Position numbers and translations under genes: made by a program. The notes below the pieces were generated by a model. It was given only the letters and a program-made list of their open reading frames with translations. It was not told the DNA's origin and ran no database searches. From contig NZ_VEGP01000004.1 of assembly GCF_007679495.1 (NCBI RefSeq), positions 62,001 to 126,000 of the forward strand: a stretch of 64,000 nucleotides of DNA, read 5' to 3'. This document shows, piece after piece, positions 44,438 through 53,784 of this stretch. Positions within the stretch are counted from its first letter, which is position 1, and every line of letters starts with the position of its first letter. Origin of the DNA: Paenibacillus sp. 32O-W (GTDB taxonomy: Bacteria; Bacillota; Bacilli; Paenibacillales; NBRC-103111).

Positions 44438-45646
44438 TCATGAGTCCAGGTCTTTCCAGCCTCCATAAGAGAAGAAGCTGATTCCGGCAGCCCCCGCTTC
44501 TTGAGCGACAAGCTTATATTTTTCCCAAAGAGGTTGATCGATCGGGAATTCGTCTGACCGCAGCAGCCCTGCATATAGAGGCACTTTATTTTCGGAACGG
44601 GCTATTTGCTCCCGGATGATCTGTCCGAAGCTTTCGGGGGTGAGCCAATAGTTCATGGGGCACACAAAATCCATCAGCCCTTCCTTGATCCACTCCCACC
44701 ATTTCTGGCCGAACTGCTCATATTCACTGCCGGGATGGAAAGGCTCATTTCTCAGTTCGTTTCCGTAAGGCGAATTGTACCAGATTGCCGCAGACAGCTG
44801 CGCTTCCTTGCGTTGAGCCGTGATCTCCCGCCGGATATTTCGAACAACTCCGGTAATCAATGAGGAGCGGAACGCATACCAATCCTCCGCATGATGCTTC
44901 AGAATCCAATCCGCCCGCTGCCGGGTCTCTTCCAACTCGTCAGGGATCGAGAGATTAAACTCCCGTGCCAACCTTTCCAGGCAGCGCTCGCAGAAGCAAT
45001 AATGGTAAGAACGTCTGAGATGCAAATGACGGCCAATTGGAGGATCATTATAATGATTGAGGGCTTGTTCCACAAAGAAGGTCGTTGTCGTCCCGTTCGC
45101 CGTCGTCAGCTTCAGAGGCTCCCCGGCACGGGGAATAACCGTCCAATGCCCCGCCTGATTCGTATCGATAGACAAGCGGCTCTCATAATGATAGAAACGG
45201 ATGAAATCCAGATGAATCCCTGCCAATCCGGGATGCTTGACCAGCATATCTTTGCAGCGGCCGGCAATGAACGAGACAACATCCGGATTCGAGGGATCCA
45301 GAACATAGCGGCGGCCTGCCAAAGGCTCGTCCCAATTGGAAATTCCTTCATAATCGACGCAGTACGCCTCCCTGGATTGGAAAGGAAGACTTGCTCTATC
45401 TTCAGCCCGAAGCTGGAGGGTACCGATCATCCCGTGTATTTCAATGCCTGCCTTTGAGCACGCCTCCACGACCGAATCCATCTGTTCAGCGAATTCCGCC
45501 GCCGGATTCGTCCAATCGTGCAGATGAAGCAGAAGCTTGCCCACCCTATGCCGTGCGCACCACTCCACTAACTTCTCTGTATCCCCTAACGTCCAATTCT
45601 TATTTCCGATATACAGCCATGCCGTGTTTTGCCTAACTGTTGTCAT
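44438..45646 (-). CDS. Putative glycosyl hydrolase, GHL10-like TIM barrel
   Basis: A 402-residue protein without signal peptide. GKLLLHLHDWTNP, YVLDPSNPDVVSFI, GIHLDFIRFYHYES, CFCERCLERL, AAIWYNSPYG and DFVCPMNYWLTPESF recall GHL10/DUF4015-like barrels, where Asp in the LDFIRF strand is a possible catalytic residue. The CFCERC cluster in the middle is unusual and may bind a metal. The substrate is unknown; the divergent sugar ABC operon (298 bases away) suggests an oligosaccharide. GGAGAGGTG precedes the ATG. Confidence 0.75.
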   Translation of the reverse strand: MTTVRQNTAWLYIGNKNWTLGDTEKLVEWCARHRVGKLLLHLHDWTNPAAEFAEQMDSVVEACSKAGIEIHGMIGTLQLRAEDRASLPFQSREAYCVDYEGISNWDEPLAGRRYVLDPSNPDVVSFIAGRCKDMLVKHPGLAGIHLDFIRFYHYESRLSIDTNQAGHWTVIPRAGEPLKLTTANGTTTTFFVEQALNHYNDPPIGRHLHLRRSYHYCFCERCLERLAREFNLSIPDELEETRQRADWILKHHAEDWYAFRSSLITGVVRNIRREITAQRKEAQLSAAIWYNSPYGNELRNEPFHPGSEYEQFGQKWWEWIKEGLMDFVCPMNYWLTPESFGQIIREQIARSENKVPLYAGLLRSDEFPIDQPLWEKYKLVAQEAGAAGISFFSYGGWKDLDS

Positions 45647-45944
45647 TAAACTAACACCTCTCCGTTCTTTTTCCGGCCTCTCAAGCTAATTTGAAAGCCG
45701 CCTTGCGTTGCAGGTAAGTCCATTATAGCCCATCCTTCGTCGAGCTCAAGACGGAAAGGGACAAGCTTGGGCAAATAGTAATGAAAGTACTAAAAAAAGT
45801 AATCACTGTCCGCTATTCATCGGCCCCCATTACGGGTAAACTTGGAAGCATAGAAAAAAGCATTCCTTTTTTAGGTTTTATGTAGGAGATTTTCTCCAAT
45901 AGCTACACACTCAGAAAGAAATTTACGGATTTAGGGGGAATTCA

Positions 45945-46904
45945 ATGAAACCGACAACAAGAACGCCGCCAGTCATTCCAGCCTCCCGCAGAGGATATTG
46001 GGGTCAATTAGGGGCAGATATCAGGAAGGATTGGGATTTATATGTCGCTTTGATCCCGGGAATTCTGTTTTTGCTTCTGTTTAAGTATACACCCATGTAT
46101 GGAATCATTATTGCTTTTAAAGATTTTAATATTTTCACAGGATTTGCGGAAAGCCCCTGGGTGGGGATGGACAATTTTAAAAGGCTGTTTACCTCGCCTG
46201 ATTTCGTCAACGTATTCAAAAACACGCTGATAATCTCCTTATATAAAATTGTATTTCTGTTTCCTCTTCCGATCATCGTTGCCATTTTAATGAACGAATT
46301 AAAGAACATGATCTTTAAGAGGACAATTCAGACTATTGTCTATTTGCCGCATTTTTTATCCTGGGTTATTGTAAGCGGTTTATTTATCGACCTTCTTTCC
46401 ACCAACGGAGGCTTAATCAACCGGATGATTGTGGCGTTGGGCGGAGAACCGATAGCATTCTTCCTGGACCACACGATATTTCGCTCCGTGCTGATCACCT
46501 CAGCCGGATGGAAGGAACTTGGCTGGAGCACTATTGTTTACTTGGCGGCCTTGAGCGGAATTGACCCGCAATTATATGAAGCGGCCAGAATTGACGGGGC
46601 CAACAAGTTTAAGCAAATTTTATATATTACTTTGCCGGGTCTGACGCCGATTATTCTGCTGATGTTTATCCTCCGCCTGGGTAGTATTCTTGAAGCGGGG
46701 ACTGAGCAAATTCTCGTTATGTACAATCCGAACGTTTACAATGTCGCTGATGTTATAGGTACCTATGTCTACCGGGTGGGGCTGGGTGAGCAAGACTACA
46801 GCTTCTCGACGGCCGTTGGCTTGTTCGATTCGGTTATCGGCTTCATTCTGATCATTACAGGCAACTACTTATCCCGTAAATATTTGCAGAGAGGCATATG
46901 GTAA
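45945..46904 (+). CDS. Sugar ABC transporter permease, LplB/YtcP class (first subunit)
   Basis: A 319-residue permease with six hydrophobic segments. The PLYVALIPGILFLLLFKYTPMYGI start, FKDFNIFTG..WVGMDNFKRLF, and the coupling loop EAARIDGANKFKQILYITLPGL are typical of LplB-like proteins used for complex glycans in Paenibacillus. The proline/threonine-rich N-terminus is cytoplasmic. GGGGGA precedes ATG 45945. No ATPase gene is in the operon; such systems usually share an MsmK/MsmX-type ATPase coded elsewhere. Confidence 0.92.
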   Translation: MKPTTRTPPVIPASRRGYWGQLGADIRKDWDLYVALIPGILFLLLFKYTPMYGIIIAFKDFNIFTGFAESPWVGMDNFKRLFTSPDFVNVFKNTLIISLYKIVFLFPLPIIVAILMNELKNMIFKRTIQTIVYLPHFLSWVIVSGLFIDLLSTNGGLINRMIVALGGEPIAFFLDHTIFRSVLITSAGWKELGWSTIVYLAALSGIDPQLYEAARIDGANKFKQILYITLPGLTPIILLMFILRLGSILEAGTEQILVMYNPNVYNVADVIGTYVYRVGLGEQDYSFSTAVGLFDSVIGFILIITGNYLSRKYLQRGIW

Positions 46905-46937
46905 GCGATTTTGCGTAACGAGAGGGGAGATCATGAC

Positions 46938-47867
46938 ATGGATATGCCAGAAACAGCTTCTGTAAAGAAGAAAAATAGAAACGCCATTAAAGAATCGATA
47001 GGGGAAAAAATATTTTATTTCTTCAATTACATTTTTTTCATCCTATTTGGAGTAGTTACTCTGTTTCCGTTCCTGAATCTCATAGCCAAATCATTAAGCA
47101 GTGAGGCGGCGGTTATTTCCGGAATGGTCACAATATTCCCGGTGGATCTTCAATTCGGAACCTACAAATATGTACTTCAGGATTCCATGTTTCTTAATTC
47201 CTTTAAAGTTTCGGTATTTATTACGGTCGTAGGTACGGCGCTTAGTCTGTTCATGACCGCATTGGCCGCATACCCGCTATCCAAGCCGAGACTCCGTGGA
47301 CGGAAATATTTCATTCTGATGTACGTGTTTACGATGCTGTTCAGCGGCGGATTGATTCCGACCTACCTGCTGATGCATAATCTGGGGCTGATCAATCAGC
47401 TTCCGGTACTGTTCCTGCCCTCGATGATCAGTGTTTTCAACATGCTGATTATCAAGAACTATTTTGAAAGCCTGCCGGAAAGTTTGGAGGAATCGGCCAA
47501 GATTGATGGGGCCAGCAATCTGAAGATTTTATATAAAATCACATTGCCCTTATCCATGCCGGTTTTTGCCACAATCGCCTTGTTCTATGCCGTAAGCTTC
47601 TGGAATGATTTCTTTGCTTCCATGATTTATATCAACAGCCCGGAGAAAAAGCCGATGCAGCTTTATTTGAAAGAACTGCTCGTATCCGCTAGCGATGCTT
47701 TTATATCCGGAGGAAATGTCGTCAATATCGATGCGGCCATGAACATAACTCCACAAGCGATCCAGGCGGCATCCATACTGTTGGCCACGATCCCCATCTT
47801 GCTTGTGTACCCGTTTTTGCAGAAATATTTTGTGAAAGGCGTACTGATCGGTTCGGTCAAAGGATGA
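46938..47867 (+). CDS. Sugar ABC transporter permease, LplC class (second subunit)
   Basis: A 309-residue permease with six hydrophobic segments and the coupling loop EESAKIDGASNLKILYKITLPLSMP. GLIPTYLLMHNLGLINQ and FFASMIYINSPEKKPMQLYL are family features. I start at ATG 46938 after GAGGGGA; the earlier TTG at 46911 is less likely. It pairs with the preceding permease. Confidence 0.92.
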   Translation: MDMPETASVKKKNRNAIKESIGEKIFYFFNYIFFILFGVVTLFPFLNLIAKSLSSEAAVISGMVTIFPVDLQFGTYKYVLQDSMFLNSFKVSVFITVVGTALSLFMTALAAYPLSKPRLRGRKYFILMYVFTMLFSGGLIPTYLLMHNLGLINQLPVLFLPSMISVFNMLIIKNYFESLPESLEESAKIDGASNLKILYKITLPLSMPVFATIALFYAVSFWNDFFASMIYINSPEKKPMQLYLKELLVSASDAFISGGNVVNIDAAMNITPQAIQAASILLATIPILLVYPFLQKYFVKGVLIGSVKG

Positions 47868-47991
47868 TGGGATTCATTGTTACCGTGCCAAAAAGAAAGC
47901 ATGGAAAGGCGGTGATCATTTCTCCTAATCGGATAAGAACTGAAGGAATTTCATAATGAAATCTTTGAAAAGAAGAAAGGGAGGTTCATCC

Positions 47992-49527
47992 ATGCAATTT
48001 CAATCCAACGTAACTAAAAAGATGCTGTCTTCCGTTTCCATCGCCGCATTAGCCGTGACAGTGGCGGCTTGTGGAGGAGGCGGGAACGATAATAAAGGAG
48101 CTGCCCCGACCAATTCTCCGGCCGCTTCCGAAGCCCCGAAGAATGAAGGGGGCGATAAGGCGGAAAAGCCTCAACTGCGCCAATTGCTGCCTTTTGAACG
48201 CTTCGATCCGAATAAGGATCCCGTGGCCGCCTACTTGAAGGAGAAGACGGGATATGATGTCAAATACGATCAGCTTCCCGCCGAGAATGCCGATGAGAAG
48301 CTGAACCTGCTGATGGCTAACCAAGAGGCGTACGACTTCATGAAGCTCGGTAAGTCCCAATTCGCCAGGCTGGCGGCTTCCGGCGCGCTAGAGCCGCTGG
48401 ACGACCTGATTGATAAATATGGTACAAATATGAAACAAGTGATTCATGAAGAGACCTGGAACAGCGTCATTGTTGACGGCAAAAAGTACGGAATCCCGGA
48501 AGGAACGGCTGGAACACAGGTAGGTACCGAGCTGGTTGTCCGCCAGGACTGGATGGATGAGCTCGGACTGGAAATACCGACGACCACTGATGAATTGTAC
48601 AATGTGTTGAAGACGATTAAAGAAAAGAAGAACGTCATTCCTTTAACCGGAGGCAAGGATCCGATGGTTGGGGATATCGCTTCGACCTTCGGAATAACGA
48701 CGGATTGGGTGGAGCGTGACGGCAAGCTGGTGCATGCCGTAGAGCTCCCAGAGATGAAGGAGTATTTGGCCTTCATGAACAAGCTGTATGAGGAAGGCTT
48801 GATGGATCCGGAATGGGGAATTAATACTTCGGCTAAGGCCATCGAGAAATTCTCCAGCGGCAAAGCGGCCATGTACCGGTTAGCTTGGTGGGATGCAGGG
48901 AATATCAACAATGCCCTGGCCAAGAACTTCCCGGATGCCAAAATCTCCATCATACCTTTCCTTAAGGATAAAGACGGCAAAACACAGGTTGTCGGTTCGG
49001 CCGGAGTTACCTACGTCGTTGCCATCCCTAAATGGGCCAAGAACAAAGAAGATGCGATGAAGCTAATCGATATGAAGCTGGAGAAAGATATTCACAAAGG
49101 GCTGGCGATCGGCGAAGAGGGAGTTCACCACGAAATGAAGGACGGCAAATATTACCCGATTCATCCCAAATTCGCGGATGAGTGGAACAACGCAAGTTAC
49201 TTCCTGACGGGAACGGATCAGGACAATTATCCGATTTACTGGCAGGCACGTGTGCGTAAGGATGAAAATGTGCAGAAGTATTTCGAAACCTATCAGGAGA
49301 ACGCTAAAGAACATATGGTGATTGATCCGTTAACCTACGCACCTCCGATTGAGGCCATCTCCAAAAACACCCAAAAGCTTGCCAAGCTTAGGGAAGACAG
49401 CTTCATCAAATTTATTGGCGGAGTAGAGCCTGTCGACAATTACGATAAATTCCTGGCGCAATGGAAATCCCAAGGCGGAGAGGAAATGATTAAAGCCGCC
49501 AATGAGTGGTATCAGTCCAATAAATAA
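47992..49527 (+). CDS. Sugar-binding lipoprotein of the LplBC-type importer
   Basis: A 511-residue extracellular solute-binding protein. The lipobox VAAC/GGGGND near residue 27 gives a lipid anchor, and a Pro/Ala/Glu linker follows. The body (KTGYDVKYDQLPAENADEKL, RQDWMDELGLEIPTTTDELYNVL, YGIPEGTAG) is the type found with LplBC permeases. GGGAGG precedes ATG 47992, 9 bases away; an ATG at 47956 would spoil the signal peptide. The ligand is unknown but probably an oligosaccharide. Confidence 0.92.
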   Translation: MQFQSNVTKKMLSSVSIAALAVTVAACGGGGNDNKGAAPTNSPAASEAPKNEGGDKAEKPQLRQLLPFERFDPNKDPVAAYLKEKTGYDVKYDQLPAENADEKLNLLMANQEAYDFMKLGKSQFARLAASGALEPLDDLIDKYGTNMKQVIHEETWNSVIVDGKKYGIPEGTAGTQVGTELVVRQDWMDELGLEIPTTTDELYNVLKTIKEKKNVIPLTGGKDPMVGDIASTFGITTDWVERDGKLVHAVELPEMKEYLAFMNKLYEEGLMDPEWGINTSAKAIEKFSSGKAAMYRLAWWDAGNINNALAKNFPDAKISIIPFLKDKDGKTQVVGSAGVTYVVAIPKWAKNKEDAMKLIDMKLEKDIHKGLAIGEEGVHHEMKDGKYYPIHPKFADEWNNASYFLTGTDQDNYPIYWQARVRKDENVQKYFETYQENAKEHMVIDPLTYAPPIEAISKNTQKLAKLREDSFIKFIGGVEPVDNYDKFLAQWKSQGGEEMIKAANEWYQSNK

Positions 49528-49914
49528 AGCGCGAAAGAGGCGGTTTCTAAAGCAGTTTACAAACGACTGCGAAATGGCCTAAACCGAGAAAACAGTAAAA
49601 TCTATCTGAGAAAAGAGCGGGGCAAGTGGTCAATTTTTTCCACTTACACTCGCTCTTTCTCTTGCATCGTTGTACAGGGAAGCCGTGCGCCTGCTCCAGA
49701 TGCCCGTTGAGCTGAATGGGGCTGAAAATCGCAAACCGGCTGTCGGGAGAGCTCTATTTTCCGGCTAAATTCGGCTGTTCAACGGCGAGAAAGCCGCCGA
49801 AAGAACCGAAATCGCTGCTTAAGAGCATGGACCGGATTTCCTGTTTATGGTACTATCGTGTTGAGAATTTAATAATACATGCCGCCGCGCATGGGATGGA
49901 AAAGAGGATGAAGG
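49528..49914 (+). other. Gap between the binding-protein and isomerase genes
   Basis: Holds the terminator at 49611-49661 and about 200 bases of GC-rich sequence with local inverted pieces (GGCTTTCTCGCCG-like around 49780). I see no gene or known RNA. The isomerase therefore may have its own promoter, although the hairpin could be leaky. Confidence 0.45.
49611..49661 (+). terminator. Terminator after the sugar importer operon
   Basis: AAAGAGCG and AAGTGG pair with CCACTT and CGCTCTTT, followed by CTCTTGC. Confidence 0.7.
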
Positions 49915-50757
49915 ATGAAATATTCTGTATTCACGGTCATGCTCCCCGAGCTATCGCCCCAGGAAGCAATACATGAGCTTAAGAAGGCAGGCTATGACGG
50001 AGTGGAATGGAGAGTAACGGCAATCGACCCGGCCAAGCAGGAGGAGCCCCCGTCTTTCTGGGGAAACAATCGGTGTACCGTCGATACTCAATCGTCCGAA
50101 GAAGATATTCTGAGCTTGAAGGCGGAGACAGAGCTTGCAGGCTTGGAAATTCCCGCTCTAGCATGCTATTTGCAATGCGGCGATGTGGAAGGAACGGCAC
50201 GGGGGATGCAAATAGCTCAATGGTTTGGGGCCTCTGCGATTCGGGTTGGTGTGCCGATGTACAATCGAAGTAAGCGCTATCAGGAGTTGTTGGAGGAAGG
50301 CCGTTCTTATCTGGAGGAAGTACAGAAACTGAGCCGCCAATATGGCGTCCAGGGATGGATCGAGATCCATATGAACAATATTGCCTCCAGTGCCAGTCTG
50401 GCACACAGGCTGGTAGAAGGCTTCGATCCGGAACATATCGGGGTCATCTATGATCCCGGCAACATGGTCTATGAAGGATACGAGCAGTACCGTATGGGCT
50501 TGGAGCTGCTGGGGCCTTATCTGGCTCATGTTCACGTGAAGAATGCTCATTGGGTGCGGACTAACGACCCGAACCGTCATATCTGGCAGGCGGATTCCTG
50601 TCCAGTCAGTGAAGGAGTGGCGAATTGGAAACAAATCGTGGACGACTTGAAGACGGTCGGGTACGATCGCTGGCTCAGCTTCGAAGATTTCAGCCGCTCA
50701 GGAACAGGTGAAGAGCTGCTGGCTCGTAACCTGCAGTATATGAAATCCTTGGTTTAG
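49915..50757 (+). CDS. Sugar phosphate isomerase/epimerase (xylose isomerase-like TIM barrel)
   Basis: A 280-residue protein. Likely metal ligands sit in GVEWRV (Glu), IEIHMNN (Glu-His), VIYDPGNM (Asp) and HVHVKNAHW (His), with a final SFEDFS (Glu). These are typical of AP-endonuclease-2-fold sugar isomerases and epimerases. The real substrate is unknown. It follows the sugar importer in the same direction and probably acts on the imported sugar. AGAGGATGAAGG precedes ATG 49915. Confidence 0.9.
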   Translation: MKYSVFTVMLPELSPQEAIHELKKAGYDGVEWRVTAIDPAKQEEPPSFWGNNRCTVDTQSSEEDILSLKAETELAGLEIPALACYLQCGDVEGTARGMQIAQWFGASAIRVGVPMYNRSKRYQELLEEGRSYLEEVQKLSRQYGVQGWIEIHMNNIASSASLAHRLVEGFDPEHIGVIYDPGNMVYEGYEQYRMGLELLGPYLAHVHVKNAHWVRTNDPNRHIWQADSCPVSEGVANWKQIVDDLKTVGYDRWLSFEDFSRSGTGEELLARNLQYMKSLV

Positions 50758-50969
50758 AGCCGGGCCAGGGGAAGGTCGTTCAAGGCTTGTCTTGACTTTC
50801 AAATGACCATCCGCTCGTATGGGGAATTAAGGATAGAATGGATATAATTAAAATTTCCCGGCACCATGCCGTGATAACCATGCTAGAATGAAGGTTGGCT
50901 TACTTGCTGTCAATGACTGCTCATGAACAACAGCTGCAAGGAACCCGTATTCGTAAGGGGGTTGAAGAA

Positions 50970-53166
50970 ATGAGCGTTCTTGAGAAGGAAAAGATTAATG
51001 TAAGCGGAAACAGTCAGCCGACCGACGAATTGGTTTGGGAAGTCGAAGCGAATGTAGACGAGAACGGTACACCGGGGAGAAGCCGGCTTCTGATCACCAG
51101 GAGCCGGCTTGAGGTCGTTTCCGAAGAGGGGGAGCTTGTCAGGGAATATCCCTTGTCGTCTGTTAAAGAAGCCCGGATGCTGTCGGCGGTCGGGGGGCGG
51201 AACGCTTGTTATAGACACAGAGGAGGGGGCTGTTGTTCTTGCCCGTTTTACAGCGGAACTGAACAGACAGATGAGCTTCGCAACGAAAACGATCCAAGCA
51301 CTCATCCAAGGAGAGGAGCTCCCGGTTCTCACCTCCAAAGACATGCCCAGACTATGTCCTACCTGTCAGGAACGGCTGCCGGAAGGAAGCAATCTATGCC
51401 CGACCTGCTCGGATAAGGGGAAGGTTATTTCCAGGCTGCTCAGTTATGCCAAGCCGTATAAGATGCGGATGATAACAGCGGCGTTAATGATGATGGCCGC
51501 TACGCTGATGGAACTGATCCCTCCTTATTTGACGAAAGTCATTGTCGACGACGTTCTCCAGCCGAAGCATATCGGCCACGCTTTGCTGTGGCTGGTTATC
51601 GCTCTGGCCGCCACCCGGGTTGCTCTTTCGCTGATGCAGACATTGAGGGGGTATATAGGCGTATGGATCGGCGGCAAGCTGATGGGGGATATCCGCAAGG
51701 ATACATACCAAGCGTTAATGAGGTTGTCGCTCAGCTTCTTTGATCGCAGACAGACATCGCAATTTATAGGCAGGGTGAACAGCGATTCGGAAGCGATGAG
51801 GCAGTTTCTGACCGACGGAATCATTTGGATAGCCGGACAATTGCTGATGCTTATCGCCATTATCGGCATGATGCTTAACCTCAATTGGAAGCTGGCTTTG
51901 CTGGCCTTGCTGCCCACGCCTCTGATTGTCATTACTTCGCTCTCCATTTGGCCCCGGATTCGGCATCTCTGGTATCTTCAATGGCGTTCGGTCAACAAAA
52001 TCAATATGCTCGTAGGCGATGCCCTGCAGGGGATCCGCGTCGTCAAAGCGTTCGGCCAGGAGACGACCGAGAGGGAGAGATACGGGAGCGCTAACGAGGA
52101 GCTGGTGCATCAGACTATCCGTTCGGAAGGCATTTGGTCCGGTGTGTTCCCGTTATTTTCCTTGATTACGACTTCCGGGGCGCTGCTTGTCTGGTACTTC
52201 GGCGGCTGGCAGGTCATCCGGGACGAGCTGACACTGGGTACTTTGATGGCTTTTACCGCTTACTTGACCATGTTCTTCGGCCCTCTCCAATGGTTCAGCC
52301 AATCGATAAGCTGGACCAGCCGTGCGTTAACCGCAGCGGACCGCGTCTTCGAAATTATGGATACGCCGACGGATGTTCCTACCGCCCGAAATGCGGTATC
52401 TATCCCCAGGGTAGAGGGCAGGGTCGAGCTGGACAATGTTTCTTACGGATACGAGAAGCATCATCCCGTTCTCAAAGACATCAGCTTGCAAATCACTCCG
52501 GGAGAGATGATCGGCTTGGTCGGCCATTCCGGAGCGGGCAAATCGACCTTGATCAACTTGATTTGCCGATTTTACGATCCCGATTCAGGGATTATCAGGA
52601 TTGACGGTATCGATTTGAAACAAATCGACCAGGAAGCCTTGCGCAAGCAGATCGGTGTCGTGCTTCAGGAAACTTTTCTGTTCGACGGCACGATTGCCGA
52701 GAATATTGCCTATGCGAATCCAGAGGTAAGCCCTCTGGAGATTATGCGGGCGGCTAAAATTGCGAATGCCCACGATTTTATCGTCCGCATGCCGGATGGG
52801 TATGACACCCGGGTGGGAGAGCGGGGCCATCGTCTATCCGGCGGGGAGAAACAGCGTATTGCCATCGCCCGTGCCATCATTCACGATCCTCGCATTCTTA
52901 TCCTCGACGAAGCTACCGCTTCGGTCGATACAGAGACCGAGCGCCAGATCCAGGAGGCGATCGCCCGGCTGGTCAAGGGAAGAACGACCTTCGCTATCGC
53001 CCATCGCCTGTCGACTTTAAGGAACGCCGACCGGCTCATCGTTCTGGATAAGGGGAAGGTGGCGGAAATCGGAACGCATGAGGAGCTGTTGGCTCTTCGG
53101 GGAGTGTATTACAAGCTGGTGGAGGCACAGAAGGAAATGTCCAAGATCAGAGGGGTGGAAGGATGA
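50970..53166 (+). pseudogene. ABC transporter (permease-ATPase fusion), frameshifted near residue 75
   Basis: Reading from ATG 50970 (AAGGGGG upstream), the first 75 residues are an N-terminal beta-rich module (DELVWEVEANVDENG, SRLEVVSEEGELVREYPLSSV). At the six-G run 51192-51197 the frame shifts by one, and the +1 frame continues without break to 53166. The restored protein (about 732 residues) has a double zinc-ribbon-like CPTC...CPTC pair, six membrane segments, Walker A GHSGAGKST, signature RLSGGEKQR and Walker B ILILDEATAS. It is an exporter-type ABC half-transporter. Removing one G would restore it. It could be a true mutation, a sequencing error, or phase variation. It couples to the DUF1854 gene by an ATGA overlap. 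Confidence 0.85.
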
Positions 53167-53663
53167 GTAACGGATCGTATGAAATCATGGTGCTCGACTC
53201 CGGATCGGTCTCATTCAGACGAACCGAAGGCGGAATGCTGTCGATGGAAAGCGGAGGTACCCTTTATCCGGAGGTCCTGCTGTACCGGGGTTTCCCGCTG
53301 TCACGACAAGACGAATATATTTCCGTGCGCGACAGGGAGGGCCTGGAAATCGGAATCCTTGCCGGATTGACGGAGCTGGATGACATGTCCCGGGCGGAAG
53401 TGGAGAAGGAGCTTAAGCTGAGGTATTTGCTCCCGCAGGTTCAGCAGATCGTGAGCATCAAGCAGCATTCCGGGATGTGGGTATGGCAGCTGCAAACGTC
53501 GCTCGGTCCGATCAAGCTGACGATGCGCAATCTTCACGAGCATGTGCAGCCGATTGCCCGTAAGCGCCTGCTACTGTCCGATATGGACGGTAACCGGTGC
53601 GAGATTCACGATTATACCGCGTTGGATCCTCAGAGCCGCAAGCAGCTTATGCGGGTTTTATAG
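53163..53663 (+). CDS. DUF1854 protein, partner of the ABC transporter
   Basis: A 166-residue soluble protein of the DUF1854 type: VSVRDREGLEIGIL-like strand (ISVRDREGLEIGILAGL), ELKLRYLLPQVQQIVSIKQHSGMWVWQLQTS, and a C-terminal NCHE-like NLHEHVQPIARKRLLLSDMDGNR. It overlaps the ABC gene by 4 bases. In other bacteria DUF1854 proteins occur next to this kind of ABC exporter, including sets annotated with cyanophycin metabolism. No cyanophycin gene is visible here, so the exported molecule is unknown. Confidence 0.85.
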   Translation: MSNGSYEIMVLDSGSVSFRRTEGGMLSMESGGTLYPEVLLYRGFPLSRQDEYISVRDREGLEIGILAGLTELDDMSRAEVEKELKLRYLLPQVQQIVSIKQHSGMWVWQLQTSLGPIKLTMRNLHEHVQPIARKRLLLSDMDGNRCEIHDYTALDPQSRKQLMRVL

Positions 53664-53684
53664 GTTTGTGGCATTTTTTATCCA

Positions 53685-53726
53685 AATGGACCAGGATACG
53701 CCGGAAGGCGATCATCCTGGTCCATT
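53685..53726. terminator. Bidirectional terminator after the DUF1854 gene
   Basis: AATGGACCAGGAT pairs perfectly with ATCCTGGTCCATT, flanked by T-rich sequence on the left side (minus strand A) and TTGTTTG on the right. Confidence 0.82.
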
Positions 53727-53784
53727 GTTTGTGTCGCAAATGCGGTGGTGGCAATCGGTATTCCCATACGCCAGGCGGCCAGCT

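Noticed and set aside
51109-51190. ATG 51109 as an independent start for the ABC exporter
   Set aside because: The translation before the G-run is the out-of-frame reading of a conserved N-terminal module; no ribosome site supports it.
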